DNA of 64,000 nucleotides from Bacteroidia bacterium. GTDB taxonomy: Bacteria; Bacteroidota; Bacteroidia; J057; JADKCL01. Location: NCBI GenBank assembly GCA_020635905.1, contig JACJYV010000003.1, forward strand, positions 310,001 to 374,000. Direction: 5' to 3'. The position numbers and the translations under genes are program-made. Of this stretch, positions 1 to 8,768 are shown piece by piece. The notes below the pieces were generated by a model. That model made no database searches and was not told where the DNA came from. It saw only the letters and a program-made list of their open reading frames with translations. How positions within the stretch are numbered: position 1 is the first letter of the stretch; every line of letters starts with the position of its first letter.

Positions 1-3000
1 CGGCTGGGTTATTTATCAGGTGCAGCAAAAAGCGGGGCTGGTCCATGGCACCCAGATCGAGAATTCGGCTTCCATCTATTTCGATTTCAATCCGCCGGTC
101 AAGACGAATTCCACCCTGAACACGGTTTGCCATCCGTTCACCCCGGTGATCACAGTGCCCCATGGGCTTTGTGTGGGGGATTCGGTGCAATTGAGTACTC
201 CCAACCCAGGCACGGCTTTCTTTTGGTCGAACGGGGATAACGGGAATTCAACCATTGTGCAAACTACCGGGGCATACAAGCTGATGATGGAGGACAACCT
301 GGGCTGTCCTTCTGATACTGCCACCGCTACAGTGGGCTATGAACCCATCCCGACCGCAGGGTTTTCCTACTCGGGCAGCACGCTGACTCTTTCCTTCGCG
401 GATTTGTCGAATCTCACCAGCAACTGGACCTGGGATTTCGGGGACGGAGGCGCTTCTTCTGTGCAAAACCCCAGTCATTCCTTCCCTTCGCCCGGCACCT
501 ATACTGTGTGCCAGATTGCAGGCAACGCCTGCTTTGCCGATACGATCTGCCAGCAGGTCACGATCAGCTGTACCCCGGCCAGTGCGGCCTTCAATTATTC
601 CATCAACAGTACCACGGTCAGTTTTACGGACCAAAGCACAGGCGGCGCCATCGGCTGGAACTGGGATTTTGGCAATGGAAGCACCTCCACCAGCATGAAT
701 CCCACCCATCAGTTTACGAATTCAGGCACCTACACGGTCTGCCTCATCGCCACAAACGGGTGCGGGTACGATACCACCTGCCAAACCATTACAGTTTGTA
801 AGAATTCCTATGCGAATTTCACCGTAAATCCGGTCAATTATGAGGCGACCTTCACCGATCAATCCACCAATAACCCGGTAAGCTGGAGTTGGAATTTCGG
901 GGACGGCAACACCTCCACCCAGGCCAATCCGGTCCATCTCTATGCGGCCAACGGAACATATAATGCCTGTCTCACAGTTACCAATGCCTGTGGATTTGTG
1001 AATACCTACTGCGAAACGGTCCATATCATTTGCGTAACTCCCACTGCTGCCTTCAGCAAATTGACGGTCAACCTGACCGGAACCTTTACCGATCTTTCCA
1101 GTGGTACTCCCACGGGCTTTAGCTGGACCTTTGGTGACGGGGGTACCTCCACCCAGCAGAATGCCACTCATACCTACCCCACCCAGGGGACTTATACGGT
1201 TTGTCATGTGGCGTCGAACACCTGCGGAACAAATACCTCCTGCCAGCAGTTGGTTCTGGTTTGCCAGCCGCCTGTGAGCGGGTTTACCCATTCTCTCAGC
1301 GGAGCGACGGCCACCTTTACCGACCAATCCACGGGAGGTGCTGCCTCCTGGACCTGGAATTTTGGAGATGGAAACACCTCCAGCCTTCAGAATCCGGGAC
1401 ATACTTACCTGAATCCGGGCTCCTACACAGTCTGCCAGATCGCGTTCAATGCCTGCGGATCTGATACGACCTGTTCTACCGTCACAGTCTGCGCTCCCCT
1501 GACCGCCCAGTTCACCTCAGGTGGTTCAGGCCTTACCGCAAGTTTTACTGACCAAAGTACGGGCGGTGCGAATACCTGGCTTTGGAATTTTGGGGACGGA
1601 AATTCTTCCACCCAACAAAATCCGGGGCATACTTATGCCGCTCCCGGCAGTTACACCGTCTGCCTGACCATTACAGATGCCTGCACCACCTCTACTTCCT
1701 GCATGACCGTAACCGTTTCCTGTGCGGCCCCCACGGCTGCCTTTACTTCTTCGGCCAACGGTCTGGCCGCGAGTTTCACCGATCAAAGTACGGGAGGCGC
1801 CACCACCTGGAGCTGGAATTTTGGAGACGGCAACAGTTCTGCCCTGCAAAACCCCAGCCATACCTACGCATTGCCCGGAAGCTATACCGTTTGCCTGGTC
1901 AGCGGGAGTATCTGCGGCACCAACACCGTGTGCCAGACTGTGACTGTGAGTTGCGCCGCACCGTCGGCGAACTTTGGTTCCTCGGGCAGCGGTTTGTCGG
2001 TGAGTTTCACCGACCAAAGTACAGGCGGAGCCTCGACCTGGAGCTGGGATTTTGGAGACGGGAATACTTCCACCCAGCAAAACCCCAGCCATACCTATGC
2101 CTTGCCGGGCAACTATACCGTTTGCCTGGTGAGTGGGAGTATTTGCGGTAATAATACAATTTGTCAAACCATCACAGTTTGCCTGCCTCTGGTTTCCTCA
2201 TTTTCCACCAGTACCAACAGCCTGACTGCGAATTTTACCGATCAAAGCACGGGAGGAGCAGGTTCCTGGCAATGGGATTTTGGCGATGGCAACTCATCCA
2301 CCCAACAAAATCCTTCGCATGCTTATGCCCTGGGAGGAACGTATAACGTGTGTCTGAGCGTCACCAACTCCTGCACCACTTCCACCGTCTGTCAGTCGGT
2401 GACGGTCTGTGTGCCGGTGGTTGCACAATTCTCCCAAATAGTCAACAACTATATTGCCTATTTCACCAACTTTTCCAGTGGGAGCGCGACTGGATGGCAT
2501 TGGGATTTTGGGGATGGAAATACTTCCACCCAGCAGAATCCTTCCCATACCTACGCCTCCAACGGCACTTATACCGCCTGCCTGATCAGTTCGAACAGCT
2601 GCGCAGCCGATACCTTTTGTACGACGGTCACGGTCAACTGTCCCTCCCCTGGAACGGCATTTACCCATAGTACCAATGGCCTGACCGCCAGCTTCACAGA
2701 TCAAAGTACGGGCAGCGTGATCGGCTGGGCCTGGGATTTTGGAGATGGCGGAACCTCTGTTCAACAGCATCCTTCCCACACCTATGCAAATAATGGCAAC
2801 TATAATGTTTGCCTGGTCACGACCAATGCCTGCGGTTCGAATACCCTTTGCCAGTCGGTGACGGTGTGTGCGCCGGTCAATGGCCAGTTCAATTTTGTGG
2901 TGAATAATTTCGATGCGCTATTCGTAGACCAAAGCACCGGCGGAACAACTGCCTGGGCCTGGGATTTTGGGGACGGGAATACCTCCACCCTGCAAAATCC

Positions 3001-3604
3001 GACCCACAGCTATACCGTGAACGGCACTTATAATGTCTGCCTGATCAGTTCAAGCACCTGCAGCAGCGATACGGTTTGCAAAACGGTCACCATCAACTGC
3101 GTCCAGCCGTTGGCCTCCTTCACCTGGTCGGTGAGTGGCAACACGGTGACCTTTGCAGGTCAGGCTACGGTCAATCCTACGGGTTGGGAGTGGAATTTTG
3201 GGGATGGACAAACGAGCAATGCGCAGAACCCGAGCCACACCTACGCTTCCCCTGACACCTTCCATGTTTGCCTGGTGGTTCAGCATCCCTGTGGAAACGA
3301 CACGATCTGCGAACCCCTGATCCTGACCGGATTGTCGGCCCTGCCCGACGGGGACCAGGTTCTGGTTTACCCCAATCCGGCCTCGGACCGACTCTTTGTA
3401 GGCCTGAATCTGGCCGCAACCCGGCAAGTGGACCTGGAACTGTATGACGCAAGCGGAAAATTGCTGTTGCAGCAGTTTGTTGGAAATGTGACTTCAGAAA
3501 CGGTAAGCCTGGATCTGGGACAGATCAGCGCTGGAATTTACTTCCTGCACATCCGTACGGATGCGGGAGTTTTGACCCGCAAGGTGAGCATCAGCAGGGA
3601 GTGA
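1..3604 (+). CDS. PKD-repeat surface protein with T9SS sorting domain, 5' end outside window
   Basis: Large secreted protein; the reading frame is open to the window edge, so the N-terminus and signal peptide are missing. The first visible residues, ending in YFDFNPPVKTN, resemble the end of the repeat-junction domain common just before T9SS tails. About 13 PKD units of roughly 85 residues follow, each with a core of the type W-x-W-[DN]-F-G-[DN]-G and an N-P-x-H-x-Y stretch. Almost every unit also carries several cysteines (VC...C...C...VxC), suggesting disulfides. The last 80 residues form a type A T9SS sorting domain (YPNPASDRL, then G-I-Y-F-L). Inferred role: exported, cell-surface-anchored adhesin or matrix protein. 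The neighbours downstream are on the opposite strand and look unrelated. Confidence 0.9.
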   Translation, partial: GWVIYQVQQKAGLVHGTQIENSASIYFDFNPPVKTNSTLNTVCHPFTPVITVPHGLCVGDSVQLSTPNPGTAFFWSNGDNGNSTIVQTTGAYKLMMEDNLGCPSDTATATVGYEPIPTAGFSYSGSTLTLSFADLSNLTSNWTWDFGDGGASSVQNPSHSFPSPGTYTVCQIAGNACFADTICQQVTISCTPASAAFNYSINSTTVSFTDQSTGGAIGWNWDFGNGSTSTSMNPTHQFTNSGTYTVCLIATNGCGYDTTCQTITVCKNSYANFTVNPVNYEATFTDQSTNNPVSWSWNFGDGNTSTQANPVHLYAANGTYNACLTVTNACGFVNTYCETVHIICVTPTAAFSKLTVNLTGTFTDLSSGTPTGFSWTFGDGGTSTQQNATHTYPTQGTYTVCHVASNTCGTNTSCQQLVLVCQPPVSGFTHSLSGATATFTDQSTGGAASWTWNFGDGNTSSLQNPGHTYLNPGSYTVCQIAFNACGSDTTCSTVTVCAPLTAQFTSGGSGLTASFTDQSTGGANTWLWNFGDGNSSTQQNPGHTYAAPGSYTVCLTITDACTTSTSCMTVTVSCAAPTAAFTSSANGLAASFTDQSTGGATTWSWNFGDGNSSALQNPSHTYALPGSYTVCLVSGSICGTNTVCQTVTVSCAAPSANFGSSGSGLSVSFTDQSTGGASTWSWDFGDGNTSTQQNPSHTYALPGNYTVCLVSGSICGNNTICQTITVCLPLVSSFSTSTNSLTANFTDQSTGGAGSWQWDFGDGNSSTQQNPSHAYALGGTYNVCLSVTNSCTTSTVCQSVTVCVPVVAQFSQIVNNYIAYFTNFSSGSATGWHWDFGDGNTSTQQNPSHTYASNGTYTACLISSNSCAADTFCTTVTVNCPSPGTAFTHSTNGLTASFTDQSTGSVIGWAWDFGDGGTSVQQHPSHTYANNGNYNVCLVTTNACGSNTLCQSVTVCAPVNGQFNFVVNNFDALFVDQSTGGTTAWAWDFGDGNTSTLQNPTHSYTVNGTYNVCLISSSTCSSDTVCKTVTINCVQPLASFTWSVSGNTVTFAGQATVNPTGWEWNFGDGQTSNAQNPSHTYASPDTFHVCLVVQHPCGNDTICEPLILTGLSALPDGDQVLVYPNPASDRLFVGLNLAATRQVDLELYDASGKLLLQQFVGNVTSETVSLDLGQISAGIYFLHIRTDAGVLTRKVSISRE

Positions 3605-3712
3605 TTTTCCCTGCGCTGAATGGGTGAAGCAGATCAGATTCCGACTTGAAGGGGAAGAATTGTGCGGTGAGGAAACTCAGTTGAGTGATTATTATCTGCT
3701 TTAAGAAAAGGG

Positions 3713-3745
3713 AAAAGCCGCTCATTTGGGCGGCTTTTCTATTTT
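3713..3745. terminator. Bidirectional rho-independent terminator
   Basis: Perfect 9-bp stem, AAAAGCCGC (3713-3721) with GCGGCTTTT (3730-3738), followed by a T-rich run. It lies between two convergent genes and has A and T flanks, so it can serve both strands. Confidence 0.8.
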
Positions 3746-3780
3746 TGATACTCAGGGTTGGAAAGGGGATAAGGCAGCCT

Positions 3781-3822
3781 GAGGCTCGTAGCTCGACGCT
3801 CAAAGCTCGCAACTCGCAACTC
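3781..3822. repeat. Period-7 degenerate repeat array A
   Basis: Six consecutive heptamers of the type nnngctc or gcaactc with no gap. It lies between the terminator and the 3' end of the oxidoreductase gene. It belongs to the period-7 family described in the findings. Confidence 0.7.
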
Positions 3823-3825
3823 CCC

Positions 3826-5850
3826 CTACACCTCCGCCGCCAGGTAGCTGCCTTGCTTGATGGCACGCTTCGCGTCCAGTTCGGAAGCCAGGTCGGCGCC
3901 GCCGATCAGGTGCACTTTCTTGCCTGCGGCAAGCAGGGGAGCCTGAAGGTCGCGCAATTCCACTTGTCCGGCGCAGATCACCACGTTGTCCACCTGCAAC
4001 AGTTCGGCTTTGCCGTTGATGGTGATGTGGAGGCCTTCATCGTCGATTTTTTCGTACTGGCAGCCGCCAATCATGTTTACTTTCTTCATTTTGAGGCTGG
4101 CGCGGTGCACCCAGCCAGTGGTTTTGCCCAGCCCTTTGCCCGGTCGGCCTTCCTTGCGCTGCAAGAGGAAAATCTGGCGGGGAGAAGGATGCGGCACGGC
4201 CTGAATCAGGCCCCCGGGATGCGAAATAGAGGTATCAATGCCCCACTCTTTCATGAAAAGGGGAATATCCATGCTGGGAGAAACGCCTTCGTGGGACAGG
4301 TATTCGGCCACGTCAAAGCCTATTCCGCCTGCGCCAATCAGGGCTACGCGCTGCCCTACGGGCTTTTTGTGGTATAACACGTCAATGTAGGAAAGCACGC
4401 TGGGATGATCGATCCCGGGCAGGGATAGCTTGCGGGGAGAAACCCCCGTAGCGAGTACAACCTCGTCGAAATCACCCTTGAGCAGATCATCCGCGGTGAC
4501 CCGGATATTGAGTTTCAGATTCACCCCGGTCAACTCAATTTGCTTTTGGTAATAGCGCAGGGTTTCGTTGAATTCTTCCTTGCCGGGAATCTCTTTGGCC
4601 ATGTTGAATTGACCTCCAATGCGGTCGCTGGCTTCGAAAAGCGTGATCTGGTGCCCACGGCCTGCGGCCTGGGTGGAAAAAGCCAGTCCGGCCGGACCCG
4701 AGCCCACCACAGCAATTTTCTTTTTGGCCGGGGCGGGTTTGAAATTCAGTTCCGTTTCATAGCAGGCCCGCGGATTGACCAGACAGGAGCAAATCTTTTT
4801 CTCAAATACATGGTCAAGACAGGCCTGATTGCAGGCAATGCAGGTATTTATTTCGTCGGCCTTGCCAGCTTTGGCCTTGACCGCAAAGTACGGATCGGCC
4901 AGCATGGGACGGGCCATGGAAACCATGTCAGCATGTCCCAGGGATAGGATTTCCTCTGCTTTTTCGGGGGTATTGATGCGGTTGACGGTGATGAGCGGGA
5001 TATTGACCTTGCCCATGAGCCGCTGGGTAACCCAGGAAAATCCACCGCGGGGCACCATGGTGGCAATGGTGGGGATGCGGGCTTCGTGCCAGCCTATGCC
5101 CGTATTGATGATGGAAGCGCCAGCTTCTTCGATCTTTTTAGCCAGGATTTCCACTTCCTCCCAGGTGCTGCCATCGTGCACGAGGTCGAGCATGCTGAGA
5201 CGGAACACGATGATGAAGTTTTTGCCAACGGCTTCGCGGGTCTGACGCACTATTTCCACCGCAAAACGGATGCGATTCTCAAAGCTTCCCCCCCACTCGT
5301 CCGTGCGTTTATTGGTGTGCCGCACGATAAACTGATTGATCAGATAGCCCTCAGAACCCATGATCTCGACTCCGTCGTAACCCGCATCCTGAGCCAGTCT
5401 GGCGCAACGCACAAAGTCCCTGATGGTGCTTTTTACTCCACTGTTAGTGAGTGCCCAGGGAGTAAACATGCCGATGGGCGCTTTGATGCGGGAGGCAGAC
5501 ACGCAAAAAGGATGGTATCCGTAGCGCCCCGTATGCAGGATCTGCATCACAATGGCGCCATTTTCCGCATGCACAGCTTTGGTGATCACCTCGTGCTTAC
5601 GGGCTGCGCTGCTGCTGGTGAGGCGAATGCCAAAAGGCTGAGTCCAGCCCTGGATATTGGGGGCCACTCCGCCGGTCACAATGAGTCCCACTCCGCCGGC
5701 GGCACGCTCGGCAAAATAGGCGGCCATGCGCTCAAAGCCATTTTTTGCTTCCTCCAGGCCTGTGTGCATGGAACCCATGAGTATGCGGTTGCGGAGGGTG
5801 ATATGTCCGAGATCGAGGGGATTGAATAAGTGCGGATAGGGCTGAGACAT
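3826..5850 (-). CDS. fadH: 2,4-dienoyl-CoA reductase-like FMN/FAD/Fe-S oxidoreductase
   Basis: At 674 residues it has the length and order of the FadH / trimethylamine dehydrogenase family: an N-terminal old-yellow-enzyme FMN barrel (about 1-330), a cysteine cluster for a 4Fe-4S centre (CIACNQAC followed by CSCLVNP, about 335-360), then an FAD/NAD(P) Rossmann region (VVGSGPAGLAF, about 380; ALIGAGGIGFD later). The family reduces 2,4-dienoyl-CoA with NADPH during breakdown of polyunsaturated fatty acids; other enoate substrates are possible. The start codon lies 1 nt after the stop codon of the upstream DUF4442 gene, so the two are almost certainly co-transcribed. A hotdog-fold partner supports an acyl-CoA role. 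Confidence 0.85.
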   Translation of the reverse strand: MSQPYPHLFNPLDLGHITLRNRILMGSMHTGLEEAKNGFERMAAYFAERAAGGVGLIVTGGVAPNIQGWTQPFGIRLTSSSAARKHEVITKAVHAENGAIVMQILHTGRYGYHPFCVSASRIKAPIGMFTPWALTNSGVKSTIRDFVRCARLAQDAGYDGVEIMGSEGYLINQFIVRHTNKRTDEWGGSFENRIRFAVEIVRQTREAVGKNFIIVFRLSMLDLVHDGSTWEEVEILAKKIEEAGASIINTGIGWHEARIPTIATMVPRGGFSWVTQRLMGKVNIPLITVNRINTPEKAEEILSLGHADMVSMARPMLADPYFAVKAKAGKADEINTCIACNQACLDHVFEKKICSCLVNPRACYETELNFKPAPAKKKIAVVGSGPAGLAFSTQAAGRGHQITLFEASDRIGGQFNMAKEIPGKEEFNETLRYYQKQIELTGVNLKLNIRVTADDLLKGDFDEVVLATGVSPRKLSLPGIDHPSVLSYIDVLYHKKPVGQRVALIGAGGIGFDVAEYLSHEGVSPSMDIPLFMKEWGIDTSISHPGGLIQAVPHPSPRQIFLLQRKEGRPGKGLGKTTGWVHRASLKMKKVNMIGGCQYEKIDDEGLHITINGKAELLQVDNVVICAGQVELRDLQAPLLAAGKKVHLIGGADLASELDAKRAIKQGSYLAAEV

Positions 5851-5851
5851 A

Positions 5852-6442
5852 TTATTTTTTGCGTGCTTTAAAAGACCAGGTAAATGAATATTCGACCAGC
5901 AATTCGCCAGAATCGTTGAACCCCTTCATGGGACAAACAACCTCAATGGGTTCGCCGGTGGCCATGGTTTGGCGAATGGCATTTTTGATGTCCATGCCGC
6001 CCTCGAATACGAAAGTGGTGCGGCCGGTGGCTTTTTTATAATATTTGGCAGAATTTTCAACTACCAGGGTGGCCACGCTGGGCTTTTGTTTGTAGGTGTA
6101 CATCATGAGGAAAATCCCGGATGACATCTCGGCTGCCATCCCCAGTACCGCCCAAAAGGTGGAGCGGAAGGGGTTTTTGTTGAGCCATTTGTAAGGAACG
6201 GTGACTTTGGCCGTGGAATCACTCAATTCTTTGATTTTCATGCCGCACAGAAAGCCCATGGGAAGTTGTCCGAGCAGCATCAGCCTGAATTTGAAGCCAT
6301 TCAGGGCATTATTGCGAATGTACTCAATGGGACGGGGATCCAGTTCGGGCCAGGCATTTTGCCCGGTGAGCGTGGTTTCGGGAGTTAGCACTTGTTCCAT
6401 ACCGAAAGGTATATAATAATGAGGAATATTCAATGCGTGCAT
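5852..6442 (-). CDS. DUF4442 hotdog-fold protein
   Basis: Protein of 196 residues matching the DUF4442 pattern (PYKWLNKNPFRSTFWAVLGMAAEMSSG), related to hotdog acyl-CoA thioesterases. It is the first gene of a two-gene unit with the dienoyl-CoA reductase-like gene. The start is uncertain. The longest frame begins at 6442 inside a perfect 12+12 bp inverted repeat; an internal ATG at 6400 (MEQVL) would place that palindrome in the leader, which fits an operator better. Thioesterase activity is inferred from fold family only. Confidence 0.75.
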   Translation of the reverse strand: MHALNIPHYYIPFGMEQVLTPETTLTGQNAWPELDPRPIEYIRNNALNGFKFRLMLLGQLPMGFLCGMKIKELSDSTAKVTVPYKWLNKNPFRSTFWAVLGMAAEMSSGIFLMMYTYKQKPSVATLVVENSAKYYKKATGRTTFVFEGGMDIKNAIRQTMATGEPIEVVCPMKGFNDSGELLVEYSFTWSFKARKK

Positions 6443-6450
6443 TGAATATT
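6425..6450. promoter_or_regulatory. 26-bp palindrome at the start of the DUF4442-fadH unit, possible operator
   Basis: AATATTCAATGC (6425-6436), GT, GCATTGAATATT (6439-6450): the two 12-nt arms are perfect reverse complements. It has no T-run, so it is not a terminator. Its position at the 5' end of a fatty-acid-type operon suggests a repressor site, for example of a TetR-type regulator. No regulator gene is adjacent. Confidence 0.5.
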
Positions 6451-6623
6451 TAGTATGCTTGCAGAGGATTATTTCTTTTTTCTAAAAAATCTGTTGCAAA
6501 CCCGGGGGACAAACTGATTGCAAAACCTGGTTGGATTTTTGAGTCAGGAAGAAAAAGTTTGAGCAAGTAAGATTTCTCAGTTTAAGGTTAAATATATTCA
6601 TCATAATTTGATATTATTAGCCA

Positions 6624-8768
6624 ATGAACCACCGCATCCTCCATATTTCACTCTTTCTCTTTTTTGTACTCCTTTTTCAGGCATTGACGGCGCAATATCC
6701 TGATTGGGACAGTTGGCATTCGCCTGGATATTTTACCAGCCTGACAACAGACAATTCAGGAAATATATGGGGCAGCAACCAGGGAATCCTCTTTAGATAT
6801 AACCTGAATACCCAAAAAACAGACCTGTTCCACCATGCCAACTCGGGCCTGCCGGCAGATGACATCACCAAAATCCTTTGGCACAAAGGAAAATTATATG
6901 CCTGCAGTAAATCAATGGGATTGGCCGTTTATGACGGAGACCAATGGCAAAATTACCAGGTTGACAATTCTGATATCCCTTCGAACGAGGTAAGTTGTGT
7001 AATCGCGGACCAAAATGATCATATTTGGGTGGGTACGAATCAGGGGGTCAGCAAATTTGACGGTCATACCTGGACTTCCTGGACTTCAGGTAATTCAGCC
7101 TTGCGCCTTGGGTACCTGAGCGATCTGGAAACAGATCAAAACGGGCATATCTGGGCAGTATCCTCCCAATTTGAGGGTGCGATGCGCTTTGATGGAAACA
7201 ACTGGCAGGAGGAGCTAAGATATTATAATGGAATGCCGGTAAGATTCAGCGACATTGCCCTGGCTCCTGACGGGAAAATCTGGCTTTCCACCACAAACGC
7301 GCAAATGTTCAGGCAGGGAAGCAATGGGTGGGAAAGCATGTATCCCAAATCTTCTTTGAACTGCTTCCAGATTGCATTTTCTGCAGACGGAACTGCCTGG
7401 GCAGCCACCGATGCAGGATTAATGACCAAATCTCCCTCGGGGAATTGGTACACCTATACCCCTCAAAATTCCGGACTTAGTTCCAAAATTGTGAGTTCAA
7501 TCGCCCTTAATTCTGACGGAACCATTTATGCTGGAGGAAATTATGATAAAATTTCCGGATTGAAGGGGTCGGTTTGGACCCAGGCAAATCTTCCCGGAAA
7601 TAATATTTTGCCCACCCAAATCCACGATATCACCACAGATAATAAGGGGGACCTCACTATAATAAAAGGCTTCAGCAACCAGTTCGTCCGTTTTGATGGA
7701 TCAGGTTGGTCAATAGATACCATGCCAGACGTAAATGCAAAACCTACCTACGTGAATAAGGGAGCCTATTCAGGAGACTACCTTCATTGGCATGGGGCGA
7801 ATAACTTTGGCATTTTAAAGGGGAAAATTCTCAAAAGTATCAGCCCCTCGTACTCTTCCCCGGGCGCTTTCTTTAGTAATATTTCCCCGGTTGACAGCCA
7901 ATCCTGCTGGCTTTCAAGCTATATTGGCTTATTCAGACATGCAGATAATGTAACCACAATCTTCAGGTCCCATAACAGCCCGATTCCTTCGGAAAACCTC
8001 ATTCATGTGGAGGGAGTGAGCAAGGAAGAAGCATGGATGATTGGGCGGCCCGTGGGCGGAAACAGTGATTCGGATTATTTTCTCGGACATATTGATCATG
8101 GAAACTGGGAATTTATTCCAATTGAAAACAGGCCTTTCAGGGAAGAGATTAACTCACTGGCCTATGCTCCCACAGGGGAAATTTGGGTTAGTTCCCCTAC
8201 TTCCGTTTACCGCTTAAGTGGTAGTACCTGGACACATTGGGACGAGACCAATTCTGTTTTGAAAGGATTGTTTATCAATAAGGTAAAAATATCCCCTGAA
8301 GGAAAGGTCTGGATTTTGACCACAGCTGGAGCATTTGCCCTGAAAAATGGCTTCTTCTACCAGTTCCATCCTGCAAATTCCGGGTTGGGACAAATCAATC
8401 CCCAGGACATTGAATTTGGGAAAAATGACGAGACCTGGTTTCAGTTTAATTATGGAATTTACAGATTCAAGGCTAAAGATTTCTGGGAAGAAACTTCTAA
8501 TTCTGATTTGCCAGCCACCCTTACGGCCTATCCAAATCCATTTGACCAGGAAACCTCTCTGAAATTGACGCTTTATGCGAATCAGGATTTATCTCTGGTG
8601 ATTTTTGATGATCAGGGAAAGCAGATTCACTCCCTTGCCGAAGGAAACCACAGGATTGGAGTTTACGATTTCAATTTGCAGGGACTCAATATGAAGCCGG
8701 GTCTGTACTTTGTGGTTTTCCAGTCCGGAAAAACCAGATTGAGCCAAAGGTTGCTGAAAGTACGCTAA
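6624..8768 (+). CDS. Two-component-regulator-type propeller protein with T9SS sorting domain
   Basis: The 714-residue protein starts with a clear signal peptide (residues 1-23, ending ALTAQ). The body is a repeated propeller resembling the sensor propellers of hybrid two-component systems (Reg_prop), with blades such as DHIWVGTNQGVSKFDG and GEIWVSSPTSVYRLSG. There is no kinase or membrane segment after it. Residues from about 630 form a type A T9SS sorting domain (AYPNPFDQE ... GLYFVVF). It is thus a secreted or surface protein rather than a sensor. Its stop codon overlaps that of the convergent downstream gene. Confidence 0.85.
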   Translation: MNHRILHISLFLFFVLLFQALTAQYPDWDSWHSPGYFTSLTTDNSGNIWGSNQGILFRYNLNTQKTDLFHHANSGLPADDITKILWHKGKLYACSKSMGLAVYDGDQWQNYQVDNSDIPSNEVSCVIADQNDHIWVGTNQGVSKFDGHTWTSWTSGNSALRLGYLSDLETDQNGHIWAVSSQFEGAMRFDGNNWQEELRYYNGMPVRFSDIALAPDGKIWLSTTNAQMFRQGSNGWESMYPKSSLNCFQIAFSADGTAWAATDAGLMTKSPSGNWYTYTPQNSGLSSKIVSSIALNSDGTIYAGGNYDKISGLKGSVWTQANLPGNNILPTQIHDITTDNKGDLTIIKGFSNQFVRFDGSGWSIDTMPDVNAKPTYVNKGAYSGDYLHWHGANNFGILKGKILKSISPSYSSPGAFFSNISPVDSQSCWLSSYIGLFRHADNVTTIFRSHNSPIPSENLIHVEGVSKEEAWMIGRPVGGNSDSDYFLGHIDHGNWEFIPIENRPFREEINSLAYAPTGEIWVSSPTSVYRLSGSTWTHWDETNSVLKGLFINKVKISPEGKVWILTTAGAFALKNGFFYQFHPANSGLGQINPQDIEFGKNDETWFQFNYGIYRFKAKDFWEETSNSDLPATLTAYPNPFDQETSLKLTLYANQDLSLVIFDDQGKQIHSLAEGNHRIGVYDFNLQGLNMKPGLYFVVFQSGKTRLSQRLLKVR

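Noticed and set aside
500..3400. CRISPR-like regular repeats inside the PKD gene
   Set aside because: The periodicity is about 255 bp and in frame; repeats encode PKD domains and there are no short uniform repeats with unique spacers.
5086..5829. Plus-strand open frame opposite the dienoyl-CoA reductase gene
   Set aside because: No start context or domain; the minus-strand gene has clear FMN, Fe-S and Rossmann motifs.
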